Source: Hymenobacter nivis (GTDB lineage Bacteria; Bacteroidota; Bacteroidia; Cytophagales; Hymenobacteraceae). From it: DNA of 64,000 nt. Made by a program: the position numbers and the translations under genes. Positions within the stretch are counted from its first letter, which is position 1. Each line of letters starts with the position of its first letter. The notes below the pieces were generated by a model that was not told the origin of the DNA, made no database searches, and was given only the letters and a program-made list of their open reading frames with translations. Below are positions 17,540 through 25,158 of this stretch, in pieces. The DNA is taken from positions 182,825 to 246,824 of the forward strand of contig NZ_RCYZ01000007.1 in assembly GCF_006439025.1 (NCBI RefSeq). Direction: 5' to 3'.

Positions 17540-17771
17540 GGGGCTGGCTGCCAGTAGCAGGCGCGTCGATGCGCAAGGTGGGGGCGGCCGGCGCGGCCTC
17601 GCCCTTGGTGCGGATGCGCAGCGAGCCGTTGAGGCGGTAGGTGCCAGCCGTGCCGTTGGGGTTGGGCACTTGCAGCTCCACTTGGTCGAAGGCCAGGTTC
17701 AGCTCAACGCCGCCGGAGAGTTTGGACAGCAGCGACGCGGCGGTGTCGGCCCAGGAAGGGGAATCAGCCAT
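17532..17771 (-). CDS. Small unknown protein A of an overlapping pair
   Basis: 79 aa from the ATG at 17769-17771 (MADSPSWADTAASLLSKLSGG). Its beta-rich section VELNLAFDQVELQVPNP and LNGSLRIRTKG resembles in style the start of the downstream product (EVEAQLVLTWNGQPLQLAG), as if both belonged to one beta-sandwich protein. Cytoplasmic by appearance. Its leader carries a 24-nt sequence shared with the ABC ATPase gene at 23,010. Confidence 0.55.
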   Translation of the reverse strand: MADSPSWADTAASLLSKLSGGVELNLAFDQVELQVPNPNGTAGTYRLNGSLRIRTKGEAAPAAPTLRIDAPATGSQPLG

Positions 17772-17773
17772 AT

Positions 17774-17797
17774 TTTTTCAGTTATCAGTGAGCAGTT
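17774..17797 (-). repeat. Leader repeat TTATCAGTGAGCAGTT, copy 1
   Basis: Twenty-four nt directly upstream of a minus-strand ATG; matches 23011-23034 with one difference. On the mRNA it reads AACTGCTCACTGATAA then YTGAAAAA, just before the start codon. Confidence 0.6.
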
Positions 17798-17909
17798 GGC
17801 AATGAACAGGCGCAAAGTAGCGTCCTGCGCAGCGAAACGCAAGCCGCCCGGCAGGGTTGCCGGCCCGGCCACTGGCAACGGCCCCGCCCCTACTCCCTGC
17901 CCGTTCCCC

Positions 17910-19274
17910 TCAAATCCGGGCCCAGCCCAGGGCACCCGCGGGGCCCCGCAGCAGGCTGAAGCCGTCGGCTTCGCCCAGCACGGCTACTGGCGTGCGGGCC
18001 GGCCAAGCGGCCACCGGGGCTTCGGCGGGCTCCGCGGCTACTTCGGTGGCAGCGGGCAGCAGCAGGCGGCGCAGGGGCGCGGCCTCGGCCGGGCGCACGG
18101 CGGCGGCGGCCACGTAGCCCGGGCGGCCGGCGGCGGTGCGCACCCGCAGCAGGGCCCCCTGCTGGCCCAGCACCAGCAGCGGCGTTTGGGCCGCCAGGCG
18201 CGGGCCGCTGGCTTTGGAGCCCGCCTTGGATTCCAGGGGCCCAGCGGCGCGCAAGCGCACCCAAGTGCCGCGCAGGTCGGGGCCGGTGGGCGGGGCAGCG
18301 GCGGGGCTGGCGCGGCGAACGAAGGGCAATGGGTCAACGGCGCCTTGGCCGGCGCGGTAGATACCGAAGTGCAGGTGCGGGGCCGTGGTGCGGGCGTTGC
18401 CGGTGTTGCCCACCAAGCCGAGGGTATCGCCAGGGCGCACGCGCTGGCCGGGCTGCACCAGCTGGCGGTCGAGGTGGGCGTAGTAGAGGTGCTCGTCCGT
18501 ACCGTCGGCGTTGAGCCACACCACGTTGCCGCCCAGGCGGGTGTTGCCCAGGCGCGTGACGGTACCGGCCGCGGCGGCGATGGCGGGCGTGCCGCGGGGC
18601 GCAAAAATATCGATGCCCTCGTGGCGGCGGGCCCCGCCGTCGCGGTCCACGCCCCAGAAGCTGCCGATGGCCGCATCGGCCCGGCCCCGCACCGGGAAAG
18701 TGCCCAGGCTGGGCTCGCGGGTGAGGCGCAGGGTGTAGCGGCCAGCGGCCAGCAGTTCGGGCTGTACGCGCAGCAGGTGCTGGCCGCTGGCGTCGGCGCG
18801 GTAGCGGAAGTCAAGGGCGGCGGTGTCGGCGCTGGCCAGCGGCGCGGGGGCCCCGCCGGGCCCTACTTCAAAAGCATCGACAAACACGCGGGCCGTGCTG
18901 CCAGGGGCCAGCTCCAGGCGCACGCGCACCTGCTCGCCGGCCTGCACGGCGAAGCGGTAGCCGGCCGCGGCGGGCTGGCCGGGCAGGAAATACCCGGTTT
19001 CGGTGAAGGGCAGTGCTACCACCAGCGAGTCGCGCAGGGCGCGGTCGGCGGCGGCTAGCCAAGCCCCGCCGGCAGGGCCCCGGTCGAGGCCGGCCTGGCG
19101 CAGGCGGTGGGCGTAGGCCTCGTGCGGGGTGCGCGCCTGAAACAGGGCCTGCAGGGTTTGCTGCTTGCCGCACGCGCCCAGTAGCAGCGCGGGCAGCCAA
19201 AGAAGAAGGAAAAGCGGGTGGGGAAATAACCGGCGGCGGGGCCGGGCAACGAGGAAATTCGTCCAAAAAAGCAT
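17910..19274 (-). CDS. M23-family (LytM-like) peptidase lipoprotein
   Basis: Predicted cell-wall metallo-endopeptidase, 454 aa from the ATG at 19272-19274 (MLFWTNFLVARPRRR). Lipobox LLGACGKQ near residue 34, so it should be anchored in a membrane facing the periplasm. A beta-sandwich of about 130 residues precedes the M23 domain. Zn ligands are seen in RRHEGIDIFAP (HxxxD) and HLHFG (HxH), with intervening GGNVVWLNADG and YYAHLDRQLVQPGQRVRPGDTLGLVGNTG. The C-terminal part contains one or two SH3-like folds (TPLLVLGQQGALLRV). It is divergent from the HMG-CoA lyase gene. Confidence 0.9.
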   Translation of the reverse strand: MLFWTNFLVARPRRRLFPHPLFLLLWLPALLLGACGKQQTLQALFQARTPHEAYAHRLRQAGLDRGPAGGAWLAAADRALRDSLVVALPFTETGYFLPGQPAAAGYRFAVQAGEQVRVRLELAPGSTARVFVDAFEVGPGGAPAPLASADTAALDFRYRADASGQHLLRVQPELLAAGRYTLRLTREPSLGTFPVRGRADAAIGSFWGVDRDGGARRHEGIDIFAPRGTPAIAAAAGTVTRLGNTRLGGNVVWLNADGTDEHLYYAHLDRQLVQPGQRVRPGDTLGLVGNTGNARTTAPHLHFGIYRAGQGAVDPLPFVRRASPAAAPPTGPDLRGTWVRLRAAGPLESKAGSKASGPRLAAQTPLLVLGQQGALLRVRTAAGRPGYVAAAAVRPAEAAPLRRLLLPAATEVAAEPAEAPVAAWPARTPVAVLGEADGFSLLRGPAGALGWARI

Positions 19275-19331
19275 TCCCCGCAACGCCGGCCGCGCCGGGC
19301 AAGTTCGCCGCGGGCCCTGCCCCCGCCCCGC

Positions 19332-19339
19332 TACCTTTG
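19332..19339 (+). promoter_or_regulatory. -7 element TACCTTTG
   Basis: Exact TAnnTTTG 28 nt upstream of the HMG-CoA lyase ATG, followed directly by GGGGCCCC. No clear -33 TTG at the right spacing. Confidence 0.5.
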
Positions 19340-19367
19340 GGGCCCCGCCCACCCGCCCTTGCTGCCC

Positions 19368-20219
19368 ATGAAACTCATCGAATGCCCCCGCGACGCCATG
19401 CAGGGCCTCCCCGCCTTCGTGCCCACCGCCACCAAAACCGCTTACCTCAACGCCCTGCTGCGCGTGGGCTTCGACACGCTCGACTTCGGCTCGTTCGTGT
19501 CGCCCAAGGCCATTCCGCAGCTGCGCGACACGGCCGAGGTGTTGGCCGGGCTGGATTTAATCGCTACCCAAACCAAGCTCCTGGCCATCGTGGCCAACCG
19601 CCGCGGAGCCGAAACCGCCGCCCAGCACCCGGAAATCCACTACTTAGGCTTCCCGCTTTCGGTGTCCGAAACCTTCCAGCAGCGCAACACCAACCAAACC
19701 CGCGCCGGGGCCCTGGCCGACGTAGCTGCCATGCAGGAGCTGTGCGAGCAAGTGGGTAAAACCCTGGTCGTGTACCTGTCGATGGGCTTCGGCAACCCCT
19801 ACGGCGACCCATGGAGCCCGGCGCTGGTTGTGGACTTCACGGCGCAGCTGGCGGCGCTGGGCGTGCGCGTAGTGGCGCCGTCCGACACGGTGGGCGTGGG
19901 CACGGCGGCCACCGTGGGGGCCCTGTTTGCGGAGCTGATTCCAGCCTTCCCGGCCATCGAGTTTGGGGCCCACCTGCACACGCTGCCCACCGCCTGGCGC
20001 CCCAACGTAGCCGCCGCCTACCACGCCGGCTGCCGCCGCTTCGACGGGGCCCTGGGCGGCTTCGGCGGCTGCCCCATGGCCGCTGACGACCTCACGGGCA
20101 ACGTGGCCACGGAGCACCTGATCAGCTTTTTGGGCGAACAAAACGAGCCCCTGGGGCTGGATTTAGGGGCCCTGGCGGAAGCCCAGGCGCTGAGCACGGG
20201 CATGTTCGGGAGCCACTAA
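19368..20219 (+). CDS. Hydroxymethylglutaryl-CoA lyase-like enzyme
   Basis: TIM-barrel lyase that cleaves HMG-CoA to acetoacetate and acetyl-CoA in leucine degradation. 283 aa from the ATG at 19368; a TTG nine nt upstream is also possible. The N-terminal IECPRDAMQG corresponds to the metal- and substrate-binding start of the family. DFGSFVSPKAIPQL, SVSETFQQRNTNQT, YLSMGFGNPYGDPW and GALGGFGGCPMAADDLTGNVATEHL are conserved; the last contains the catalytic Cys loop. A promoter element lies at 19332-19339. Related DRE-TIM enzymes exist, but the GGFGGCPMA signature favours HMG-CoA lyase. Confidence 0.9.
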   Translation: MKLIECPRDAMQGLPAFVPTATKTAYLNALLRVGFDTLDFGSFVSPKAIPQLRDTAEVLAGLDLIATQTKLLAIVANRRGAETAAQHPEIHYLGFPLSVSETFQQRNTNQTRAGALADVAAMQELCEQVGKTLVVYLSMGFGNPYGDPWSPALVVDFTAQLAALGVRVVAPSDTVGVGTAATVGALFAELIPAFPAIEFGAHLHTLPTAWRPNVAAAYHAGCRRFDGALGGFGGCPMAADDLTGNVATEHLISFLGEQNEPLGLDLGALAEAQALSTGMFGSH

Positions 20220-20338
20220 TATTGGTTTTACGCGCAGCCTGCGGCCGGGGCCTTATCTCGTGCCCCCCCGCCGTAGGTTACGCGTGCAACCAATGCGGCC
20301 GCGCGTAGCTCTTCTCACTGGACTTTCACCTCGCCCGC

Positions 20339-20716
20339 ATGAGAAATACTACTGCTTATTGCTTGCTCGGGGCCCTGCTGCTGGTGTTCGGCGGCTGCAA
20401 AAAAGACCAGGACGCCCAGGGCCCCAACGGCACCTGCGCCGCGCAAAGCCCAATCATCAAAACCGTAGCGGACCTGGACGGCACCGTTCGGTTTGACGCC
20501 GCCGTGCAGCAGTACCTCATTTACCGGGCCGTGCCCGGCACCTACGATTCGGTGGAGCTGGGCGTGGTGTGCGGCACGCTACCGGCTGATTTGCAAGTTG
20601 CCGACGCGCCAGTGCGCTTCAGCGGCACGTACCGCGAATACGCCAACCCGCCGCAAGCGGGCCCCGCCGGGCGCACCTATTATTACCTGGAGCTGACGAA
20701 AGTAGCAGCCCGCTGA
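20339..20716 (+). CDS. Small secreted lipoprotein, unknown function
   Basis: 125 aa from the ATG at 20339 (MRNTTAYCLLGALLLVFGGCKK). The lipobox VFGGC at about 16-20 is followed by KKDQD, a typical outer-membrane-sorted lipoprotein start. The mature part is a short beta-rich domain with a second Cys pair (GTCAAQ, GVVCGTL) that could form a disulfide. No family recognised. It ends 35 bp before the next gene, which has its own promoter. Confidence 0.75.
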   Translation: MRNTTAYCLLGALLLVFGGCKKDQDAQGPNGTCAAQSPIIKTVADLDGTVRFDAAVQQYLIYRAVPGTYDSVELGVVCGTLPADLQVADAPVRFSGTYREYANPPQAGPAGRTYYYLELTKVAAR

Positions 20717-20717
20717 G

Positions 20718-20747
20718 TTGGCGGCCGGCCGGGCCCGCTTACTTTTG
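20718..20747 (+). promoter_or_regulatory. Promoter TTG-N19-TACTTTTG of LutA-like gene
   Basis: TTG at 20718-20720 and exact TAnnTTTG at 20740-20747. Only 4 nt separate the -7 element from the ATG at 20752, so the transcript is probably leaderless. Confidence 0.65.
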
Positions 20748-20751
20748 CTTC

Positions 20752-21507
20752 ATGCCCACGCCCGCCCCCATCGTCGATATTTTCGTCCCCTGCTTTGTCG
20801 ATCAGCTCTACCCGGCTACGGCCCTGAGCATGGTCAAAATCCTGGAAGCCGTGGGCTGCCAGGTGCACTACAACCCGGCCCAAACCTGCTGCGGCCAGCC
20901 CGCCTACAACGCCGGACATCTGGGCGCCGCCCGCGCCGTGGCCACCAAGTTCATCAACGATTTCACGCCCGCTCCCGCCGCTCCGGGGCCCCGCTACGTG
21001 GTCAGCCCGTCGGCCTCGTGCATCGGCATGGTGCGCAACAGCTTCACCGACTTGTTTGAGGGCCAGCCCGAGGCCGCTGCCTGCCGCCCCGTGCAGGCCC
21101 GCGCCTACGAGCTGACCGAGTTTTTGGTGGACGTGCTGGGCATTACGGCCGTGCCAGGGGCCCAGCTGGCGGGCGCCTACACCTACCACGACTCCTGCTC
21201 GGGGCTGCGCGAGTGCCGCATCGGCCCGGGGCCCCGGCTGCTGCTGGATGGCGTGGCCGGCCTCACGCGCCGCGAAATGGCCGAAACCAGCACTTGCTGC
21301 GGCTTCGGCGGCACGTTTGCCGTCAAGTTCCAGGCCATTTCGGTGGCCATGGCCCAGCAAAAAGTCGAGCACGCCCTCGATACCGGTGCCGACTACATCA
21401 TCAGCACCGACGTGAGCTGCCTCATGCACCTGGAAGCTTACGTTAAGAAAGAAAAGCTGCCCCTCAAGTGCCTGCACATTGCCGACGTGCTGGCCAGCGG
21501 CTGGTGA
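20752..21507 (+). CDS. LutA/YkgE-type Fe-S oxidoreductase subunit
   Basis: Cytoplasmic Fe-S protein with two CCG domains, like LutA of the LutABC L-lactate oxidation complex. 251 aa, the usual LutA length. First CCG motif: VPCFVDQLYPATALSM with later TCCGQPAYNAGH. Second: YHDSCSGLREC with STCCGFGGTFAVKF. PSASCIGMVRN lies between them. LutB and LutC partners are not in the window, so assignment to lactate use is by family only; it could serve another quinone-linked dehydrogenase. Start fixed by the ATG immediately after the promoter. Confidence 0.88.
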   Translation: MPTPAPIVDIFVPCFVDQLYPATALSMVKILEAVGCQVHYNPAQTCCGQPAYNAGHLGAARAVATKFINDFTPAPAAPGPRYVVSPSASCIGMVRNSFTDLFEGQPEAAACRPVQARAYELTEFLVDVLGITAVPGAQLAGAYTYHDSCSGLRECRIGPGPRLLLDGVAGLTRREMAETSTCCGFGGTFAVKFQAISVAMAQQKVEHALDTGADYIISTDVSCLMHLEAYVKKEKLPLKCLHIADVLASGW

Positions 21508-21513
21508 GTTTCT

Positions 21514-23010
21514 TTAAATGACTTTTCCGCCGTCCAGCCGCAGCGTGTGGGTGATGGTGGCGGGCAGCTCCTCCTGGTAGTGGCTCACGTAAATCAGCGC
21601 CACCGCGGAGGCGCGGCACAGCGCCTCCAGCACCCGCCGGAACTGCTGCTGCTGAGCCCCGTCCAGCCCCTGCGCGGGCTCGTCGAGGATGAGCAGCGCG
21701 GGGTTTTTCACCAATGCCCGGGCCAGCAGGCACAAGCGCTGGCCGCTGGCCGAGAGCTGGCGAAACGGCGTGTCGGCCTGGCCTTCCAGCCCCAGCAGGG
21801 CTAGCCAACGGCGGGCCACGGCGGCGCGCGCCGGCTGGCTGGGGCCCCGCAGGCCCAGCGTGTCATCAAACCCCGACTCAACCACACTGGCGGCCGCGCT
21901 GCGCGCCGGGAAGTGCTGAAACAGCTCGGGCGAGACAAAGCCGATGTGCTTTTTGATGTCCCAGATGCTCTCGCCGGTACCCCGGCGGCGGTCAAACAGC
22001 GTGAGCGGCTGGCCGTAGGCCTGGGGGTTGTCGCCGTTGAGCAGGCTGAGCAGCGTGGACTTGCCCGCGCCGTTGGGGCCCAGCAGCGCCCACCGCTCGC
22101 CGGGCCGCACCGTCCAGTGGATGTCGTCGAGCACCACCTTATCGCCGTAGCGCACCGACGCTCCAGCCAGCTGCACCAGCACCTCAAAGGCCGGCGCGGG
22201 GGCCCCGGCGGCCAGCAGCGCCAGCAACTCGGCGGCGTCCACGGCAGCGGCTTCGGCGGCAGGCGCTTCGGACGGGGCTCGGTAGTCGGCCCGGGGCCCT
22301 GCCCACGCAATACGCCCATCGGCCAGTGCGGCCACGTGCGTGGCCACGGCCGGGATTTCGGTGGGGCCCGTGGCCACCACCAGCATCACGCCCGCGGCGG
22401 CAATTTCTGTCAGCAGCGCGTCGAAGCTGGCCCGGCTGGCCGCATCGAGGCCGGCCAGCGGGCGGTCAAGCAGCAGCAGGGCGGGGTTTTTGAGCAGGGC
22501 CGCCGCCAGCAGCAGGCGCTTGGTTTCGCCGTTGGAAAGCTGGAGCAGCGAGCGGCTCAGTAGGGGCCCCAGGCGCAGGGTTTCGATAGCGCGGGCCACC
22601 GTCCAGGGCCCCGGGCCGGCGGCCTGGGCGGCCGCGGCCAGGTGCTCGGCCACGGTGAACGTGGCGTCGGCATCGGCGGCGTTGTAGCGCTGCTGGTAAT
22701 AAAACTCAGTAGTGTTGGCGCGGGTGCGCAGGTCAGCCCGGGCGCCGATGCGCGCCACTAGCCGCGTCCAGTTATAGAGCGGGTCGTGGGGGCGGCGGGC
22801 GGCGGCCAGGGCCCCCAATCCGTCGGCGTTTAGCCGGCCGGGGTTGGCCGTGAGAGTGCCTGCCAGCGTGGCCAGCAGGGCACTTTTACCAGCCCCGCTG
22901 GGGCCCACCAGGGCCCAGTGCTGGCCGGGCTCCAAGGCCAGGTTGAGGCCGGTAAGCAGCGGCCGACCGAGGTGGCGCACGGTGGCGTTTTCAAGAGCCA
23001 GCAGGGACAT
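21514..23010 (-). CDS. Tandem ABC-type ATPase (ModF-like)
   Basis: 498 aa from the ATG at 23008-23010, with two ABC nucleotide-binding domains and no membrane domain. Domain 1: Walker A GPSGAGKS (about 37), signature LSNGE, Walker B LLLLDRPLAGLD. Domain 2: Walker A GPNGAGKST (about 313), signature LSASG, Walker B LLILDEPAQGLD with switch His in YVSHYQEE. In domain 1 the catalytic Glu after the Walker B Asp is Arg (DRP), so that site may bind but not hydrolyse ATP. The architecture resembles E. coli ModF, but no molybdate genes are nearby, so the substrate or role is open. Confidence 0.88.
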   Translation of the reverse strand: MSLLALENATVRHLGRPLLTGLNLALEPGQHWALVGPSGAGKSALLATLAGTLTANPGRLNADGLGALAAARRPHDPLYNWTRLVARIGARADLRTRANTTEFYYQQRYNAADADATFTVAEHLAAAAQAAGPGPWTVARAIETLRLGPLLSRSLLQLSNGETKRLLLAAALLKNPALLLLDRPLAGLDAASRASFDALLTEIAAAGVMLVVATGPTEIPAVATHVAALADGRIAWAGPRADYRAPSEAPAAEAAAVDAAELLALLAAGAPAPAFEVLVQLAGASVRYGDKVVLDDIHWTVRPGERWALLGPNGAGKSTLLSLLNGDNPQAYGQPLTLFDRRRGTGESIWDIKKHIGFVSPELFQHFPARSAAASVVESGFDDTLGLRGPSQPARAAVARRWLALLGLEGQADTPFRQLSASGQRLCLLARALVKNPALLILDEPAQGLDGAQQQQFRRVLEALCRASAVALIYVSHYQEELPATITHTLRLDGGKVI

Positions 23011-23034
23011 TTTTTCAATTATCAGTGAGCAGTT
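23011..23034 (-). repeat. Leader repeat TTATCAGTGAGCAGTT, copy 2
   Basis: Same 24-nt sequence as at 17774-17797, again ending right at a minus-strand start codon. Here the motif is followed by a partial second unit (ATCAG). Confidence 0.6.
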
Positions 23035-23080
23035 ATCAGCCAATGTGGGGCAGTGGGCCCTGGGCCGTCGTGCAAAGCAG

Positions 23081-23183
23081 GCCGTTACGTTGAGCGGAGC
23101 CGCATCAGCTCTACCGCTCACTAAACCAATCAGTTGGATTAATACCGCAGTAGAGATGCTGCGGCTGCGCTCAGCACGACGGC
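23081..23183. repeat. Degenerate copy of the GTCATGCTGAGCGCAGC hairpin element
   Basis: Imperfect inverted repeat of about 37-nt arms. Read on the minus strand it starts GCCGTCGTGCTGAGCGCAGC and closely follows the perfect element at 36251-36363, including the loop word TCCAA. It lies between the dapA and ABC ATPase genes. Confidence 0.7.
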
Positions 23184-23201
23184 CTAATCAGTAACCGCCT
23201 T

Positions 23202-24068
23202 TTATAGCAGCTTTTGAATGCGGTCTTGCAGGCCGGGGGTGGCCTCCACCAGAGGCAGGCGCACGGTGGGCTCGCACACGCCGAGGGCGGCCAGGGCGGC
23301 CTTCACGCCCACGGGGTTGCTCTCCTCATACATCAGCGGGTTGAGGGGCAGCAGCTCGAAGAGCAGGCGGCGGGCCAGGGTAAAATCGCCGGCCAGGGCG
23401 GCGCGGGTCATGTCGGAAAAGCGGCGCGGCCAAGCGTTGGCCAGCACCGAAATGGCCCCCACAGCCCCGGCGGAAGCGATGAGCGCGGGCGTCATCATGT
23501 CGTCGCCGCTGAGCAGGGCAAAGCCGGCCGGCTTCAGGGCCCCAATGGTGAGGCACTGCTCCAGGTTGCCGCTGGCCTCCTTGATGCCCACGATGTTGGG
23601 GTGGCGGGCCAGGCGCAGGGTGGTTTCGGCGCTGATGTTGGAGGCGGTGCGGCCGGGCACGTTGTAGAGCACCAAGGGCACCGGGCTGGCATCGGCCAAG
23701 TGCTGGTAGTGGGCCACCAGGCCGGCCTGGCTGGGCTTATTGTAGGCGGGGCTGGCCGAGAGCACGGCAAACACGCCGTCGAGGTCCACGGTACGGAACA
23801 GCTCAGTGGCAGCGGCCGTGTCGTTGCCCCCGATGCCGTACATGATGGGCACGCGGCCGGCTACGTGGGCCTTGGCGGTGCGCAGCAGCTCGGCCCGCTC
23901 GGGGGCCCCCACGGTGGGCGACTCGCCGGTGGTGCCGTTGAGGACGAGGTACTCCACACCGCCGTCGAGGCAGTGGTCGAGCAGGCGGTACCAGGCGGCG
24001 TAATCAATGGAAAAGTCCGCGGCAAAGGGCGTAACCAGCGCCACGCCGGTGCCGTGCAAAATATTCAT
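23202..24068 (-). CDS. dapA: 4-hydroxy-tetrahydrodipicolinate synthase
   Basis: Condenses pyruvate with aspartate semialdehyde, first committed step of lysine/diaminopimelate synthesis; cytoplasmic TIM barrel. 288 aa from the ATG at 24066-24068 (MNILHGTGVALVTPF), close to the usual 292. Active-site residues are present: GTTGE at 45-49, Tyr135 in LYNVPGRT, Schiff-base Lys163 in GIKEASG, and YGIGGNDTA. The frame is open far upstream but the homology begins at this ATG. Promoter TATTTTTG at 24100-24107 is face to face with that of the deacetylase gene. Confidence 0.95.
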   Translation of the reverse strand: MNILHGTGVALVTPFAADFSIDYAAWYRLLDHCLDGGVEYLVLNGTTGESPTVGAPERAELLRTAKAHVAGRVPIMYGIGGNDTAAATELFRTVDLDGVFAVLSASPAYNKPSQAGLVAHYQHLADASPVPLVLYNVPGRTASNISAETTLRLARHPNIVGIKEASGNLEQCLTIGALKPAGFALLSGDDMMTPALIASAGAVGAISVLANAWPRRFSDMTRAALAGDFTLARRLLFELLPLNPLMYEESNPVGVKAALAALGVCEPTVRLPLVEATPGLQDRIQKLL

Positions 24069-24087
24069 GGGAGGGGCTAAGATGAGG

Positions 24088-24095
24088 TAGCTTTG
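24088..24095 (+). promoter_or_regulatory. -7 element TAGCTTTG of deacetylase gene
   Basis: Exact TAnnTTTG. Transcription should start near 24,100, which rules out the TTG/GTG codons at 24093-24097 as starts. Confidence 0.5.
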
Positions 24096-24099
24096 TGGG

Positions 24100-24107
24100 C
24101 AAAAATA
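24100..24107 (-). promoter_or_regulatory. -7 element TATTTTTG of dapA
   Basis: Exact TAnnTTTG on the minus strand, 31 nt upstream of the dapA ATG and only 4 bp from the oppositely oriented element at 24088-24095. Confidence 0.5.
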
Positions 24108-24137
24108 CACGCCTTTCACGCCCAACCCCTCCTTTCC

Positions 24138-25076
24138 TTGCATTCCTCCGCTTACTTTCTGCTGGCCGCCCTGGCCCTGGCCTCGGCCTGCGAATCGAAA
24201 ACCGCCACCACCGGCGAGGCCAACGTAGCGGCCAAGTCGGCCACCATTGCCGCCACCACCGCTGCGGGCGAAGACCCCGCCGACGCCCCCACCTCGGGTG
24301 CAGCCGCCACCGCCACCGAGGAGGCCAACGCCGCCCCGGCCCCCGCCCCCGGCACCATTCCGGCCGCCAAAGCCGCCGACGCGGCAGCCATCTACGCCCG
24401 CCCCCAGGTGCCGATTCTCTGCTACCACCAGATCCGCGACTGGACCGGCCGCGACTCGAAAGGCGCTAAGGATTACATTGTTCCGGTGGCTGCTTTCAAG
24501 GCTCAGATCAAGATGCTGGCCGACTCGGGCTACCATACCGTCTCGCCCGACCAGCTCTACGCTTACCTCACCACCGGGGCCCGGCTGCCGGCCAAGCCGA
24601 TCATGCTCACCTTCGACGACACCGATCTGGACCAGTTTACCGTGGCCCGGCCCACGCTGGCCCAGTACAATTTCAAGGCCATGTACTTCGTGATGACCGT
24701 GAGCCTGGGCCGCCCCAAGTACATGAGCAAGGCGCAGGTGAAGCAGCTTTCCGACGAGGGCAACGTCATCGGCTCCCATACCTGGGACCACCACAACGTG
24801 AAAAAATACCAGGGCCAAGACTGGGTAACGCAGATCGACAAGCCCACCAAAACGCTGGAGGAAATCACGGGCAAGAAGATTAACTACTTCGCCTACCCCT
24901 TCGGCCTCTGGAACCCCCAAGCCTTCCCCGAGCTGAAGCAGCGCGGCTTCGTGGCCGCCTTTTCGCTGGCCGAGAAGCGCGACCAGCAGGACCCGCTTTT
25001 CACCATCCGCCGCATCATCGCCAGCGGCTACTGGAGCCCGCGCACCCTACACAACAGCATCGTGCAGAGCTTTTAG
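24138..25076 (+). CDS. Polysaccharide deacetylase (NodB domain) lipoprotein
   Basis: Predicted metal-dependent deacetylase of envelope or extracellular polysaccharide. The start is uncertain: no ATG precedes the lipobox, and the best choice is the TTG at 24138-24140, giving LHSSAYFLLAALALASACESK (312 aa). Lipobox LASAC, then a low-complexity Ala/Thr/Pro linker of about 75 residues. NodB motifs: TFDDTDLDQ (catalytic Asp and metal Asp), SHTWDHHN (two metal His), YFAYPFGLWN. Ends ...RIIASGYWSPRTLHNSIVQSF. Followed by a strong terminator at 25097-25127. Confidence 0.85.
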   Translation: MHSSAYFLLAALALASACESKTATTGEANVAAKSATIAATTAAGEDPADAPTSGAAATATEEANAAPAPAPGTIPAAKAADAAAIYARPQVPILCYHQIRDWTGRDSKGAKDYIVPVAAFKAQIKMLADSGYHTVSPDQLYAYLTTGARLPAKPIMLTFDDTDLDQFTVARPTLAQYNFKAMYFVMTVSLGRPKYMSKAQVKQLSDEGNVIGSHTWDHHNVKKYQGQDWVTQIDKPTKTLEEITGKKINYFAYPFGLWNPQAFPELKQRGFVAAFSLAEKRDQQDPLFTIRRIIASGYWSPRTLHNSIVQSF

Positions 25077-25096
25077 CACGATTCAATGAGGACAAA

Positions 25097-25127
25097 TAAA
25101 AAACCGGCCCTGTTGGCCGGTTTTTTT
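25097..25127 (+). terminator. Rho-independent terminator of deacetylase gene
   Basis: AAAAAACCGGCC-ctgtt-GGCCGGTTTTTT hairpin with T-run, 21 bp after the stop. Confidence 0.85.
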
Positions 25128-25158
25128 ACACCTTTGCCGTTCTTCACCCTACCAGTTT

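Noticed and set aside
17292..19058. A 588-codon plus-strand open frame
   Set aside because: Antisense to the M23 lipoprotein and the small gene pair, both better supported.
23202..24920. A 572-residue dapA fusion
   Set aside because: The N-terminal extension is the antisense of the polysaccharide deacetylase; DapA starts at 24068.
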